A stretch of DNA of 64,000 nucleotides from Pyricularia pennisetigena (Eukaryota > Ascomycota > Sordariomycetes > Magnaporthales > Pyriculariaceae). Each line of letters begins with the position of its first letter. Within the stretch, counting starts at the first letter, position 1. The stretch spans positions 1,850,816 to 1,914,815 of the forward strand of contig NC_043744.1 in NCBI RefSeq assembly GCF_004337985.1, written 5' to 3'. The notes under the pieces were generated by a model. The model did no database searches, had not been told where the DNA came from, and saw only the letters and a program-made list of their open reading frames with translations. The position numbers and the translations under genes were made by a program. Positions 10,644 to 23,300 of this stretch are shown one piece after another.

Positions 10644-13527
10644 TTTTGCATTAGGTTGGATAGATTGGACTGCCGATGGAGGATTTAATCAATCTGGACA
10701 AGATGGGTGGTGATTCTTCACTGTGTACCCCTCGTAATGCCGTAATAGAAGTTGGAGCGATATTTCAGGTCCGAACTGTCAAGCAGAAGACGGGTTCCGT
10801 ACAGAGTATTAGGGGTCTGTAGCGTAGCTGGCCTGGGTTGGGTTCTTCCAAGTGCTCAGTCAATTTTTTTCTGTTCAAGGAATCAAGGAGCACGGCAACA
10901 TCAATTTCTCGCACGTCGGTCATCGAAATCGATGTTTGCTTGCTCACACACAACCGTCAGTCCGCACGAACGGAATGAGATTCTAGTGACGTGACATCGC
11001 GCCCACACGTGCTGAAGCCCCCCATAATGCTAATAAGCGGGGCCGGATCTCTCCAAAAGCCAGACACGCACAAACCGGGAATTGATCCGTGAGCCTGCAT
11101 CTCCTTCTTAGGTCGCTCCGACCACCCTCCGACCGGTCACTCAGTCCAGTCAGTTCATAAGGCAAGGAGCGACAGTGGCCGTCATTACAGAACCGTTTGT
11201 TCCCCACATGTCGTCACGAGCAGAGCCTGACCTAAGAATCTCCAGAATGCGCCTACCCTGATCAACCTTGAAGCTGAGCAAGCGCGCAGTAGATCAAATG
11301 TTTATTTACCACGGCGAAGCAAAAGAGAACGTAGACGCTCCCTCTTCTTTTTTTCTCTCCTTTGTCAGCTGTGTCTCCATTATTCTCTGTACAAGTGTGT
11401 ATTTTTATCCCACCCACACACACTATCCTATTTCCCTTCCGGCCTGAAACACTGTGCTCTTACTTATTACCCCCAACGTGCCTACCAGTTTTGGAACGAT
11501 GTGCAGCTGGTTACTATTACTATACCTCTTGATCGTCCTCTCATACTCTCCTTACTACCGATTCCTGCCCGCTGATCATTCTAGGTCTTCTTGGTTGCAA
11601 GTTTCTAGCTCGTGGGTTCATCTTCATTGATGTAACTCGAAACATACCAGTACACTTCAAGCTAAAGGTCAACCTTCCAAGGTTGGCGATCGCAAAGTTT
11701 TTGCCTGATAATCTCCTTAAGCTCTGGATACTGTTTTCCCCCTCCATTCAACCGAGGTTGGTGCAGCCACGAAACAACAAAAAAAAATAATAACTTACAA
11801 CGCAATATAGAAGCCGCTGCTCTCTAACAACATGTCGGTCTTTCTTGCTAACCCATCCGAGTCTGGATATCTATCATACACACCTGAACCTTGGAGGGCC
11901 CTTGTTGCCCTGGGACTTCTCACTTGAATATGTTGGTACATCATTCTGCGGCCCTTGGCGTGTGATGTGTTCTGCAGCAAACAGGACTCGGGTAACTACA
12001 GCCTCTATGAGAGAAATGACATCGGGGCCCTCGGGACAGAAGACAAATGCCAGCCATGAGGATCAGACGAGCGTGCGTTGTCAACGGCCCACAACCCGAG
12101 ACGACAGCTCCACCGCAGCAGAGGCTGGGAAGCCGGCGAGGATGGGGAGAGCCTCCTTTCCGAAACATCCTACCAATGCCATCGCTCGGTGTGGTCCTGA
12201 ATGACTACAGTACAAACAGCGGTTATTCAAGACAGTGGTGATTCGAGTCAGTCCATCGAAAGACTACATTCGTCAAGCAGTACTGCCCTGTTTGGCTCAG
12301 CACAAGACCTATCCACCGTTGCTGGTAAGCACACCAAGTCTCGATCATTTTGACTACTGGCGCCACTTCAAGGTTCTCAGCGATCGAGACCTATCCGCAG
12401 CCATCGAGACAAGCTGTCCACCTACTCGGACCTTCAAGGGGGTTGGGGAGTGGATAATAGCATTTGCAGGTAAAAGCGCTATGCTCTATTACTTAGCGGT
12501 CAGGCGCCGCGGGGGTTCGGCTGCGAGAGAACCTCTTCCTCAACGTTAAAAGAGCCGCCGGCGGGGTCGGTTAGCTAGCGATGGGAGTGGAGTTGTTGGT
12601 CATCTATTTCAACATCTAGGCCGTGGTTCTGGGAGCATCCCAGATGATTCAAACTTTTGTGTCGTCCAACCTCTTCAGCATTAAATCATCCTTGTGATCA
12701 ACGTTTCACTAAGTGCGACCACAACTTGACGTCACCCACAATTTCAGCTGTTGCTTAACCATTTGCGGTATCTTCAACGTCTGTCCGATCGTCCAGCCAC
12801 CCCTCATTTTTTTCCGTCTTTCGGCAATATATGCTAAGTATACCACGGGGTATAATCTTTCAACATCGGCTTACAGGATCTCCCCTCCACATTACTACCC
12901 CTATCATTATGGAACCCTGGCCGAAAGACACACCGAATATTTCGCAACTTGCCCTCTGATGGCGGAGCTTGTCCTCAACTTGCAACCTCACCATTGTTAC
13001 TGAGATACTACTCGTTCTACCATTTGTGGATCCTGGGCTAGGTTCCCATATCGTCTCCGATGGGAGAGCTGCATGGCAGAAGCCTTGATCAAGCCGGGTC
13101 TACGATGAAAAACTTTCCCGGGGTCACAGGGTGGTTGAGGACGAATGGGGATGGTATGGCCAGGCTTGAGTCCAAATCTACCACCAAGTGCTACTTATGT
13201 ATCACTGGGAACGTCTGCCCATATTCATCTTGATATAACATGTGCTCTAAGCCACTTCAGTCTCGAGTGGTCCAAGGCTTCCCCGCAGACCTCCTTGTTT
13301 AGCAATGAGATGGACCACCCAACCTACCTCTAATCTTATGTTGTTAAACATCGCATCTTGACTATCTACGACCGCTAGTACTCGGCGCATTATACCCTTT
13401 CAGTACTGCACCCTTTTAACTGTTGTTCTCCCTCACCACAGCGCATTCTAGCCGACACCACAGCAACTTGAACCAGCAGCCATCTCTTGCTGACAAGCCC
13501 GCGGGAGGTAGGAAACATTTAACCACC
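10644..13527. other. Long divergent intergenic region, F-box/ankyrin gene to aquaporin
   Basis: About 2.9 kb between divergent starts. The open frames here, the longest around 11845-12549, lack homology I recognise, have irregular codon use and show no exon structure. CT-rich stretches (11340-11420) and poly-A (11778-11790) are present. Part of it may be a long leader of the aquaporin gene. Nothing else can be supported. Confidence 0.4.
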
Positions 13528-15388
13528 ATGGCATCAAATCCTGATACAGGAATTCTCAGTCCGCAGGAAGCCATTCATGCATCCACGCAAGCGACATCTA
13601 CGATTGCGGCATCCACGCAAGCGCCATCCCCCGAGATTCCCATACTCCAGACTCAGTCCCAACCGCAACAGCCATCGCCACCACTCCCAACGTCTCAACC
13701 ACAATCGGAGCAAGCGCATCCCTTTGCAGAACCCGAGGTCCCCCCACCTCTGCCCCCTACTCCAAGATCAGCTACTTTTGGGCGTGGTACACAAGGGGGC
13801 TCATCACGCCGCCGCAGAAGAAGCCGCAGCAGGAACCGGGCTGGAACGGCGAGCAGCGCAAACAACCCCTACTTCCCAGGAGATCAAGCCTCGACGCGGA
13901 AACTTCGCTATAGTGCAGATGAATATGATGACGAGGGCCTACGAAACGAGCTGGGTCGTCACCCTGACAGTCGATCAATGCCCCGAGCACGCCCGCCTCG
14001 TGCATATCTCAACCACCCTGCCTATGCAAACCTAGACTCGCCCGCTAAACCCTTCACCGAGGATGCCAAAGGTCATCGAGAATTTGAGTATGATGTCGAC
14101 CCCAATACCCGGCACCAGTATGACGAGGATTACGCATACGGCACTGGCGTTTCGCATGGACCTGGAATGGCAGGGCCTCAACCTTTTATGCGATTGGCCC
14201 CGACGTCCAACGCCAGCCACTATGGCCCCGATAGTCAGGCCCCCAAGATCAACTGGAAAGAATTGAGCCGCGAGGAGCGCACTGAGGTTCTGCGGCTACC
14301 GTGGACGCAGTGGATGAACAGCAACGTCAAGAATCACTTTGTTGCGATGCTCGGAGAGCTAATCGGGACAACTATGTTCCTCTTCTTTGCATTCGCGGGC
14401 GTCGAGGTTGCCAACATTGGTCTGCCGTCATCAGCACCCTTCAACTTGGCCAAGCAGCTGTACATTGCGCTCAGTTTTGGCTTCTCACTCATGGTCAACG
14501 TGTGGATCTTCTTCCGCATTAGTGGCGCCCAGTTCAACCCGGCTGTTACCCTGGCGCTCTGGATGACCGGTGCCGTCGATGCGGTCCGAGGTCTCTGCCT
14601 GGTTGTTGCGCAGCTCTGCGGCGGCATGCTTGCTAGCCTTATCGTGAGGTTCCTCTTCCCGCAAAAGTTCAGCGTGCGGACTAGCCTTGGGCAGAACACA
14701 TCGCTCGTTCAGGGGGTCTTTATTGAGGCCATGCTCACTTCGGAGCTTGTCTTCACCATCCTGATGCTGGCCAAGGAGAAGCACAAGGCCACATATATGG
14801 CACCCGTCGGCATTGGTTTGGCTCTCTGGATCGATCACATGGTTGGTGTGCCGTTCACCGGGGCTGGGATTAACCCCGCGCGCAGCTTTGGACCTTGTGT
14901 CGTTACCGCGACTTTTGAGCCCGAACATTGGATATACTGTAAGTCTACTGTCTGTATATTCTTTGGAATTATTTGTACACAAACTTGACTGACAGACCTC
15001 TTCTAATATCAGGGGTTGGACCGGGCATTGGAGCCCTGATCGCCGTGGCTTTCTACAAACTGATCAAGGTTCTGGAGTACGAGGTAAGTCACGACCGTGG
15101 TAACCATGTCAGAGCCTGCAAAATACGTCATGAGGCCCTCTTTGCCACAGAACTGACATGTTTCAATACGATTCAGATGGCCAACCCTGGTGCCGATGGA
15201 GATGCGGACAATGATCCAACTCAGAATCCGGCAAAGCGGGCAGAACTGGCAGCCGGAAGAAGGGTAAGCTTCCAAGAACCCCCTTCGGCGAGACTTCCTC
15301 TGAGGGAATACTCGCAGAGGGAATATCTACACAAAGAGTGACACCGAAGCAAACTCAACAGTTCGCGGGTGGCTTTGATGCCAAGTAA
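13528..15388 (+). CDS. Aquaporin (MIP family) with long N-terminal extension
   Basis: Water channel of the plasma membrane or an internal membrane. The model is join(13528..14938, 15013..15083, 15177..15263, 15362..15388), 531 aa. Both pore motifs are intact: FNPAVTLALW and GINPARSFGP. The His in IDHMVGVPFTGAGINPAR aligns with the selectivity-filter His of water-selective (orthodox) aquaporins, so glycerol transport is less likely. Six membrane segments lie between about residues 272 and 500. The ~270 residues before them are Pro/Gln-rich with an RRRRRSRSRNR cluster and are cytosolic by inference. The start at 13528 has a good context (CACCATGG); an in-frame ATG at 13423 would add 35 residues. 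The last intron is optional: without it the frame ends at 15341 with a different tail (548 aa). Confidence 0.88.
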
Positions 15389-18127
15389 ACTGTGATACTG
15401 CCTTGCTCTCGTCCGTATATACAATGTCTTTGTTTTGGTTCATGTTCTGTCTTGGTATTGTCCATTTATTCCAGCACTTGGTTTTGCTTTTTTGTTCTCA
15501 AGTGGCCATATAGGCCGTTTGCATGAATTGCTTGTTTGTTTTGTGTTTACCTGTAGTCAAGCCAGTTACAAGCTTTTTTTTCCTCTGATGTGGTGCCTTA
15601 CGGCGATGCCAGATCTATCAGCGATTCCCCCAAAAGAATTTATCTGCTTCATCTAGTAGTGCTTTTTTTTTTAGTCTTTTCTCAATGATTCCTCGGCTGA
15701 ATTTTCTGCGAGCGTCTACCAGACAAGCGGCGAACGGGAAGCCGTATTCAAATCGTTCTGCTCTTTATCATGTTACTCAACTCGTCTCCGTTTCTACCTT
15801 CAATTGATACCTGCGGCTCATATGATGACTCCACAGTGGTTCGTCAGAATGTAGTTGACATTTCTTTTGTGCGTTTTACACTAGCAATTACCAGGTATAC
15901 TTTCGCTTAGTCTTTCTCTTCAAAAGCATACTATAGGCTTTCGATCCAACTATTCACCTACGTTCCTTAACATTGTCCACCTCGAAGAAAAGGACGAACG
16001 TCACGAAGGAACCAACATAACTATTACGACGAGGCACATATCATAACTATTTCTACAGATGCATAAAGGTGTTTTGCAATTTACTGCAATCATGAATATT
16101 TTGTAGTCACCAGGTCTAGACGGAAACAATGGTTCCTATGTCATTTCGATTACGAGCAGTACGATCCATCTCAAGTAACATTACGTCGGTGAAGGGGAGT
16201 TCTCCCCCCCAACCCATCAGCCCAAAACTTGCTTTGCCACCCACACACGTCCAAATCTCGCTCTTTGCCATGTTTAAGACGTTAGGGAAAAAATGCTAAT
16301 TTGGAAAGTGAACATGTGAACATGACCTACAAGCAACAGACATAGACTTTTGTTGCATCCCACAAGACCCCTATTTCGCCAGAGGTATCACGAGTCAACG
16401 ACATCAGCAGAAGTAGAAAAAGCGTTTAAAAAGTTCCATAGGGCGTCTGCCAAGCCCTTCGTAGCCATTTAACTAGCAAGTGTCACAGTGAAGGGGAGGA
16501 TAGGCTCGGTCAAATCCCCAGAGGCGAGGCACTTTTTCGAGAAAAAAGAACCGACACTGGACGGTTTTGAGTTCGGACCAGTCACTCTAGATTCCCCGCT
16601 TTACCACTGTCAGCTGTATTGTTCGATGCTCCAGGCCCAATTTCTGAGCTCTGATGCAGGCTTCTTCCTGGGATGAATGGCTGGAAAGGGGGAAAGGGGG
16701 GAGGGAGTGATAGGCTTGTGACGTAAAGTGCTGGAATGAGTGAATCTGCCCAGGTAAAAAGACGGATAATAAGTGACGTTCCAGATTGTCCATATTCTGC
16801 TTCTACGCTAGGTCAATGAGGAGAACTAGTTTGACTCGGCCCGCATTGGTTACTTCAATGTTCGTATGGACTGCCAATCTTTCGGGGAGGAAAGGCTTAA
16901 AACAAAGGGCGAGGATCCCTATGATAAAGGATAAAGTAAAGGTCTCCTATCAAGCCTGCAGGGCTATGGACAGTCAAGATCTGACAAAAGAAAACACATG
17001 GCTTCATAGTGTCTCCTCTCAGTGTGAGCGGTGCGAGACGCGCGTCGTGACGAAAAGAAAAAGAAAAAGAAAAACTGTGTATGAGAATGCTGGGACTATT
17101 TACTGTATATCACATGATATTGCCGGAGAAAAAAAAAGTTTACTCTGATCTTGTTTTGCGACCGGCCAGACAGTGGGAAAAAAACAACCTCAATGCTAAA
17201 AGGTTATGTCGCCAAAACAACATGACTTTTTACCTAAGATTTTGTTAGTCCGCTTGCAACATGCTTGTTCGGGGCACTTTTCATCACACTTGACGTTGCC
17301 CGCGGCGTTACCCTGCTTGAAACGGGGGCTAGAAACTCGGTGGATGGATATCTCGGGGATAGTATCAAAATTTGTATATCAAGCGAAGTACAAACACGTA
17401 CAACACCAGCCCCCTCTTTTTTTTCCCCCGCTTCTCTTCGTAACTTGCAACTGTATGTTGGTGGAGTCCCTCCCGTAGCTTCTTCTCCGGCTCTGCTAAC
17501 CGACTCGGTTGAATAAAGCTGTTTGTTTAATCGGCATACTCCGAAGATAGATGTTGTGGGTGGGGGGGTCAGGTTCCATCGTCATATATGTTAGTATGCT
17601 AATTTCGTATTTATAGGCAATGACTTGACACGTTGGCAGCTATGCGTTGGCAACATACAAAGCATGTACAAGATCCCCGGAGATGCTCTGCCAAGGATGT
17701 AATTCCGATGTTTGAGAGTTGACGGGGGTTCATGCTTTAAGTCGGTCTACTATTCTATACCCCCTCGAGTCTCAATATCTATATCCCAGCCTCTTCTGCC
17801 GAGTTAATTATGGGGATCCAACAAGGACATCCTTTCTGGGCCGTAGTTGCAAAATCCATGTAAAACATTTCCTTCTGAGCCGCAATATTTACCAACCAAA
17901 GCAGCTCATATACACATTACGCATCCACATTAGCATTTCCCCCCACTCAAAATTCTCCCTTCCCCCCAGACAACCCGAAAAAGATCTGAACAGAGTACAT
18001 AAAAAGAAGTGGCCGGTAATTCTCAGTATAGCTGACACTTTTTTTTGTTCAAGGACAAGGAAAGCGGGAGAAGAGAGACAGGGAGAAAAAAAAAAAAAAA
18101 GACTGCCAAAGAAACGACAATGTGAGA
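15389..18127. other. Intergenic region, aquaporin to reductase gene
   Basis: About 2.7 kb between two convergent stop codons, unusually long for a convergent pair. It is AT-rich with scattered T and A tracts (15571-15672, 17404-17435, 18090-18105). No frame shows family motifs or a plausible exon chain on either strand. A non-coding transcript cannot be excluded. Confidence 0.4.
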
Positions 18128-19085
18128 TCACACCAATCCTGGGATGACAGCCTTGCGGCCCTTGATCTTCTCGGCGCCGAACCTCTCCTCGTACCACTTG
18201 CGGCCGTTGACGGCCCTGGGAAGCATGGAGAAGACCTCATTGACGAAAAACATCATGGCCGGGGTGCAGGACCAGCCGCAGGCCATCCAGTAGCCAAACC
18301 ACTCGGTCCACTCGAAAAAGTAATGCGGATAGAGGACGAGCTTGAAGAAGCCGGCCTGCGGAATGGCGTAGTGGCGCTCGACCGCCTCAGGCCGCATGCC
18401 CTTTTCCTTGGCGACCACCTGGCGCCTGCGCTCCTCCCTGCGCCGGATCTCGCGGAGCTCGTCGTCGTGGTAGTAGTTTGCCGCCAGGCCCAGGTAGAAG
18501 ATGCTGATGCCTACGACGAACTGCAGCGTGCCGCCGCCGCCCAGCTGCGACCGCCACTGCTCCTGCGTGGTCGGGCCGTAGGCGGCCAGCCAGGCACCGA
18601 GGCACGTGCCGTTCATGAGCTGGAAGAAGAGGGCCGAGGACGCGACCACGATGCTCATGGGCGCCATGGACGGCGCCATCAGCGGGTAGAGCACCGCGCG
18701 ATAGCTGTAGTGGATTACGAACAGGCCGGCCAGCACCTTGTTCTGCCAGGGGAGGTCGTCGATGCCGTGCTTGGCCGGCAGCGTGCTCATGTTGTAGAGC
18801 AGCGTCAAGGCTCCCGGGATCTCCATCAGGAACCAGGTGAGACGGCCTGGGACGTTGAAGATGCTCGGGTACGAGGTTTTACCCATCGGGTACCACGTAG
18901 TCAGCCATTGTGCAGATGGGAGCTGTAACGGAGGTGGGTGTCAGTCACGTGTATTCTACCTGGTTGCAGAAGCCGGCAGTTTCGGCTGTTCATCGTAAAC
19001 CTACGAGGGGAAAAAATTTCCACGCAAAGAGCAGAGTCTCCCAATTTTCCCTCGTTGGGGGGAACCAGTTCTCGACGATTGCCAT
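18128..19085 (-). CDS. Steroid 5-alpha-reductase-like membrane protein
   Basis: Polytopic membrane protein of the 3-oxo-5-alpha-steroid 4-dehydrogenase family, which reduces C=C bonds of steroid or acyl substrates with NADPH, usually in the ER. The model is complement(join(18128..18922, 19005..19085)), 291 aa. Exon 1 encodes MAIVENWFPPTRENWE..WKFFPL, and exon 2 continues with LPSAQWLTTWYPMGKTS. The 82-nt intron keeps frame exactly. Family signs are GRLTWFLMEIPG, the HYSYRAVLYPL helix, and the C-terminal block AIPQAGFFKLVLYPHYFFEWTEWFGY, which contributes to the cofactor site. An in-frame extension upstream of 19085 exists but is non-conserved. A basic loop rich in Arg and Glu (about residues 165-190) separates the last helices. 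Substrate is not predictable; sterol or very-long-chain enoyl reduction are both possible. Confidence 0.82.
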
Positions 19086-20388
19086 CTTCAGTAGACGAAA
19101 ACAAGGCCTAGAGACCAGACCAGTGAATATGCAGATTGCGGTCGAATTGGACTTGGGGCCAAGGCTATATATCGACTCAGCAGGACGGCGGTGTGGAGTT
19201 AAGAGACGTTGGAGTGCTAGGGCGTTCGGATACCCGGAGCGCCCGGATTTTTTCTTGTTCCTTTTTAAACCCCAAGGAAATTTGTGATTATGTTTACTAG
19301 CCTTCACCCCAATAAACTAATTCGCAGAGTCAGTTGCGAACGTTCCACTGTGGATTCGTGCGACCCTGCACTGACTTGGGGCCGTCTTTGTGCTAGTCTG
19401 GTTCAAGAAAAGGAGAAAAGAAAAAAAAAAAAAAAGTGTGAAGGGAATCAACAAAAAGAGAGGGCGACACAATCAACCATGAAAACTGCCATGGTGACAT
19501 GTATATTTAAACAGCTTGCAGGATTCTACTGCGGTTGGCGTCCATTCAAACATGCTCCGCAGGCCAAGTCATGGTTCGCTCGTGACGGCATTGATCCGGG
19601 GGACGAACGAAAACCCTTTGTGTTATCCACCCCCATGCAGCCTAGCGTCGGAAAGCACACCCAAGTATATGGCTGATGTTCGTCTCGTGAGGGGTCCAAG
19701 TTCTTCATATGTTTTTTTTTGTCTAAATTCGATTACTTTTCCTTTTATTCCCGATGACAATCGTACTGACCAAGTGCTGACTGCGTAGAAAACTGCTTCT
19801 GGAAAAGTATGCGATCGGGCGGGCCATTGCTCTTTCAATCCCCCACCCTGCCCACCATCCTGCCCTAAATTGAGGGGAACCCAACCCAGTAACATCAACA
19901 ATTTGCTGGTGCTTCCTACGTACTTTACAATAATAGTAGATGAACAATCCGCCCAAACATCAAAACATAGCTAAGGACGATCCAACTAACAAACCAGAGC
20001 CACCCTAAAAAGTAAGAATCTCGGCGCGTGATAGCATCCACTAAAAAAAAAAAAAAACTAAAAAAAAACTGGCTCATTGAGTAACATTGTCGTTCAGCAT
20101 CAAGGTTTTGTGCAAATGCTCAATCGTTGTGTAGAGCAGACCTGGTGTGGATCCCTTACTACCTTGCTGTATTAAACGAGAACAACTCTAAAGAATAAAG
20201 TACGATGCGCCTGGAAACTTCCATTCACACACATAGTAGACACACCAATTCAAAAGGAACAAAAAAAGAAAAAAAAGAAAAAAAAAGAAAAAGAAAACAT
20301 TCATATAAGAATCATGGCCCAAGCTGAGTGGCATTAATTCATATTCTCGTAAACCAAACATCAAAAGCCCAAAAGGACCCCCGCATTT
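19086..20388. other. Intergenic: upstream of the reductase, downstream of the MINDY gene
   Basis: About 1.3 kb. It holds the promoter of the reductase (minus strand) and the 3' UTR of the next minus-strand gene. A-rich simple sequence occurs at 19408-19435, 20041-20070 and 20262-20298. No coding signal. Confidence 0.4.
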
Positions 20389-23300
20389 TCACATCACGAC
20401 ACAATCCCGCTCCCTCGCGGGGAGACCCGCAGGACCCCCGCCAACCGGAACCCCAGGCCTATGCGGACCTCCACGCCCTGCCGAGCTGGCACTACTGTTC
20501 GACTGTGGATATGACCCGGGGGCCACCCGTCCATTCGGTCTCATCCCTGGCGGCCGGATACCCGTAACAGGAGCCCCCGGTGCCGCAGTTGTTGTGCTGG
20601 CACTCGGAGATCCCGGTGGAACTGGACTGCTCGCCGGATGGCTCGGATGACCCTCGGGAGGAATGTAAGCCTCCTGCTTCGACGCTTGCTCATATGTCGG
20701 AGGAGCCTCCTCGGTAGCATTCTCATCTACCGGTCTGTTCACTCGCGGCCTCGACACGACCGGAGCAGGCACTAGCGGCCGGACAACCTGAGTAATGGGA
20801 GCCGGCCTGGCTGATGCGCCTGTCACAGGTACAGACACCGCCCCAGAACTTGTCCGCCGACGTCCGCCATTGCTAATTGCGGGGCTTGTATTACCTCCGC
20901 CCTGGTGACGCCCCTGCGCCTGTTGCTCGATATACTGCTCCGACAGCATGCTCTCACGCTGTCTTCTTTGCTGTTCCTCACGGTGCCGCTCGTCTTCTTC
21001 TTCCTGCAACTGCATTGCCAGGGCCAAGTCGCGGTCTTCCTGCTCCGTCATTGGGGAGCTTGGAACTTGTTGTGCCGCTGAACTAGAGGAGCCTTCGCCG
21101 CCCGAACCACTGCGGCTACCTCGTCGCCCCCTGGCCGTCTGCCAGGTGCCAGCAGCGTCTAAGCTCGAGCCCGATGAGCTGCTGTGCTGTTGTGAACTGT
21201 TTTGTGTTTTGTATTGATTTTCACCTGCGCCACCCACAAGGCGAAAATCGCCCGAGAAGAACTCGGCCCTTTCGCCAGTGGTATCCACAAGAGACTCCCA
21301 TACCACTTCCGCGTGCCCTGCATATCCCGCATCCGTCACCAGTGTCAAGATCTCGAGAGTTTGCGGGTGCCGGTAGAGAGTAGAGAAATGGTCGTTGCGA
21401 AAGAGGATTGCGACCGATCCAGGCTTCATGGCCTCGGTGATCACCTCTAGACCGTACCTTGTAAGTTGCGTAGCTGACGAATCAAGGAATCCCTTAATGG
21501 TGATGATGTCCTGGTATAAGCCCTGTTCCTCTTCCGTCAAACCTCTATCCGAGTTAGTAAGTCGGTCTTCCAACTCCTCTTCCCGAAACAATAGATTCTG
21601 TGCATCTTCATATGAGGCTGCCCGCCTCTTGAAAGCAGCGTAGGCCTCGTCATCTTGTGAGGGTAACCATCCATGGATCAGCGGAATGGCGAAAATCGAG
21701 TAAAGCCTCATCTCTTTGGTGTCCTCAAACGTGCCCGGAATCTTGCTGTCGCTACGTTGGCTGGGGTGAACATGCGTAAGTGACGTTCTCTTAAACGCCG
21801 AGATCACTTCATCCGTGGGCAAAAATCGAGGGTTCACATTCATCCCTGTATGTAACCCTTTCAGGAAATCGTATAGTTCCGTGACGTCGGGGAGGGCAGC
21901 GTCTTCCGATAGTCGCCTCGGCGACATGAGTTCATCGAAAACAGCATCGAGGAGAAAAGTAAGACTTATTTGCTCACGCGACCGAAGCGTATCGGTCAGC
22001 GCCGTCTGCGAGTCTGCTGGCGTTGTGAGACTGAGCGCGTTGACGAGTGCTAATAGGGGACATGGGCCGTTGGCGTTTTGAACAAGTATGGGTGATGTGC
22101 GTGGATTCTTTGATGCATTGGCATCGTACCAGTTAATATTCTTGATTTGATAGGTCTCATTCTTGACTGCTCCAGAACCAGGGGCGCGTTGCGGAGCTTG
22201 GGCCTCCCTCGATGTTCGAGGAGGCAGTGCTGGACCTGAATCAGCGGACATGGCCGCACCTGAGCCAAACTGGTCCGTTGAGCTAGCGCCGTGGGCATCC
22301 GTAGTGGTGGCCCGGCACGTAGGCGCCGTTCCAGTGCCGGGCTCCGGTGCGTCGTCAAAGTTTTCCCATGTGCTTTGCCGAGATAAATCGCCAGGGGTTG
22401 GATCGTTATCGATGAGGTTCCATTCACTCGTCTGGCTGACGTTGGCAGCTATGTTGGAGATGACTGGCCCCTTGCCTTTGTTGCGAGTTCCAAGGTCGTC
22501 CCAGGCGTGACTGCCCTCAACCAGCTCGTCGTCAGCGCCTCCAGCAGAGTGAACCACCTTGGCGGGCGGGGGCGGCCGCGTTGCCTCACCCCATGCAGAC
22601 GAGCCCTCCTCCTCTGTTGGGAATGAAATCAAGGCTGGAGATCCAGGACCGTCGTGTGAAGGTGTTACTGTCTTTGCACTGGTTGACCGGTTGTCTTGGG
22701 AGTTTTCTGCGACAGACGACCAGACATCCCTACCTAGCTCCCGATCGTCCGCGCTAGAGAAAACGAAGGGCTCTTTGCGCGTCTCAACAATGTTGTTGCT
22801 CTCGTCCAGAGCTGGCCGCCATGGATTATTATTCCCATCGCTAGGCGTGATGCTCAATTGAGCGAACGGAGCCGAGGGCGGTGTAGGCGACGTTAGTGTC
22901 ACTGATGGTACGATATGGTTCGCCAAGGCTGCAGAGCCCGGTGCCGGTTTTCTCTTGAAGGGGTTTGTGTTGTGCTTTGTTACACCTGCACCGCCTGGCC
23001 TGAGGGCCTCTGGCACGTCACTTGAAAGGCTCATCGTGGCCGGGTTTGTACCTCCGATCCCGGGCTGATGTCCACCACTGCTGTTGCCTGTCACCTGCTG
23101 CGAGAGCAGCCTCGGGCTTTCGTCCCTCCAAACATTTTCCTCTGGACCTTCGTGGTTGAAGAAGCTGCTTCCGGGCGTCGTTGGTGCCGCGCCAGGACGC
23201 AACACGTCGGGTACATCCGCCAGCGCGGGCTCGGGAGAAGAGCCAAATTGTTGGTGAGCTTGTCTCGGAATGCGACCATTGATATCATTAGAATCGGAGC

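Noticed and set aside
11845..12549. Overlapping plus-strand frames of 60-119 aa
   Set aside because: They shift frame without intron signals, and codon use is unlike that of the neighbouring genes.
18122..18928. 268-aa plus-strand open frame over the reductase gene
   Set aside because: It is the antisense shadow of the GC-rich reductase exon, has His/Arg/Glu-rich composition and no motif.
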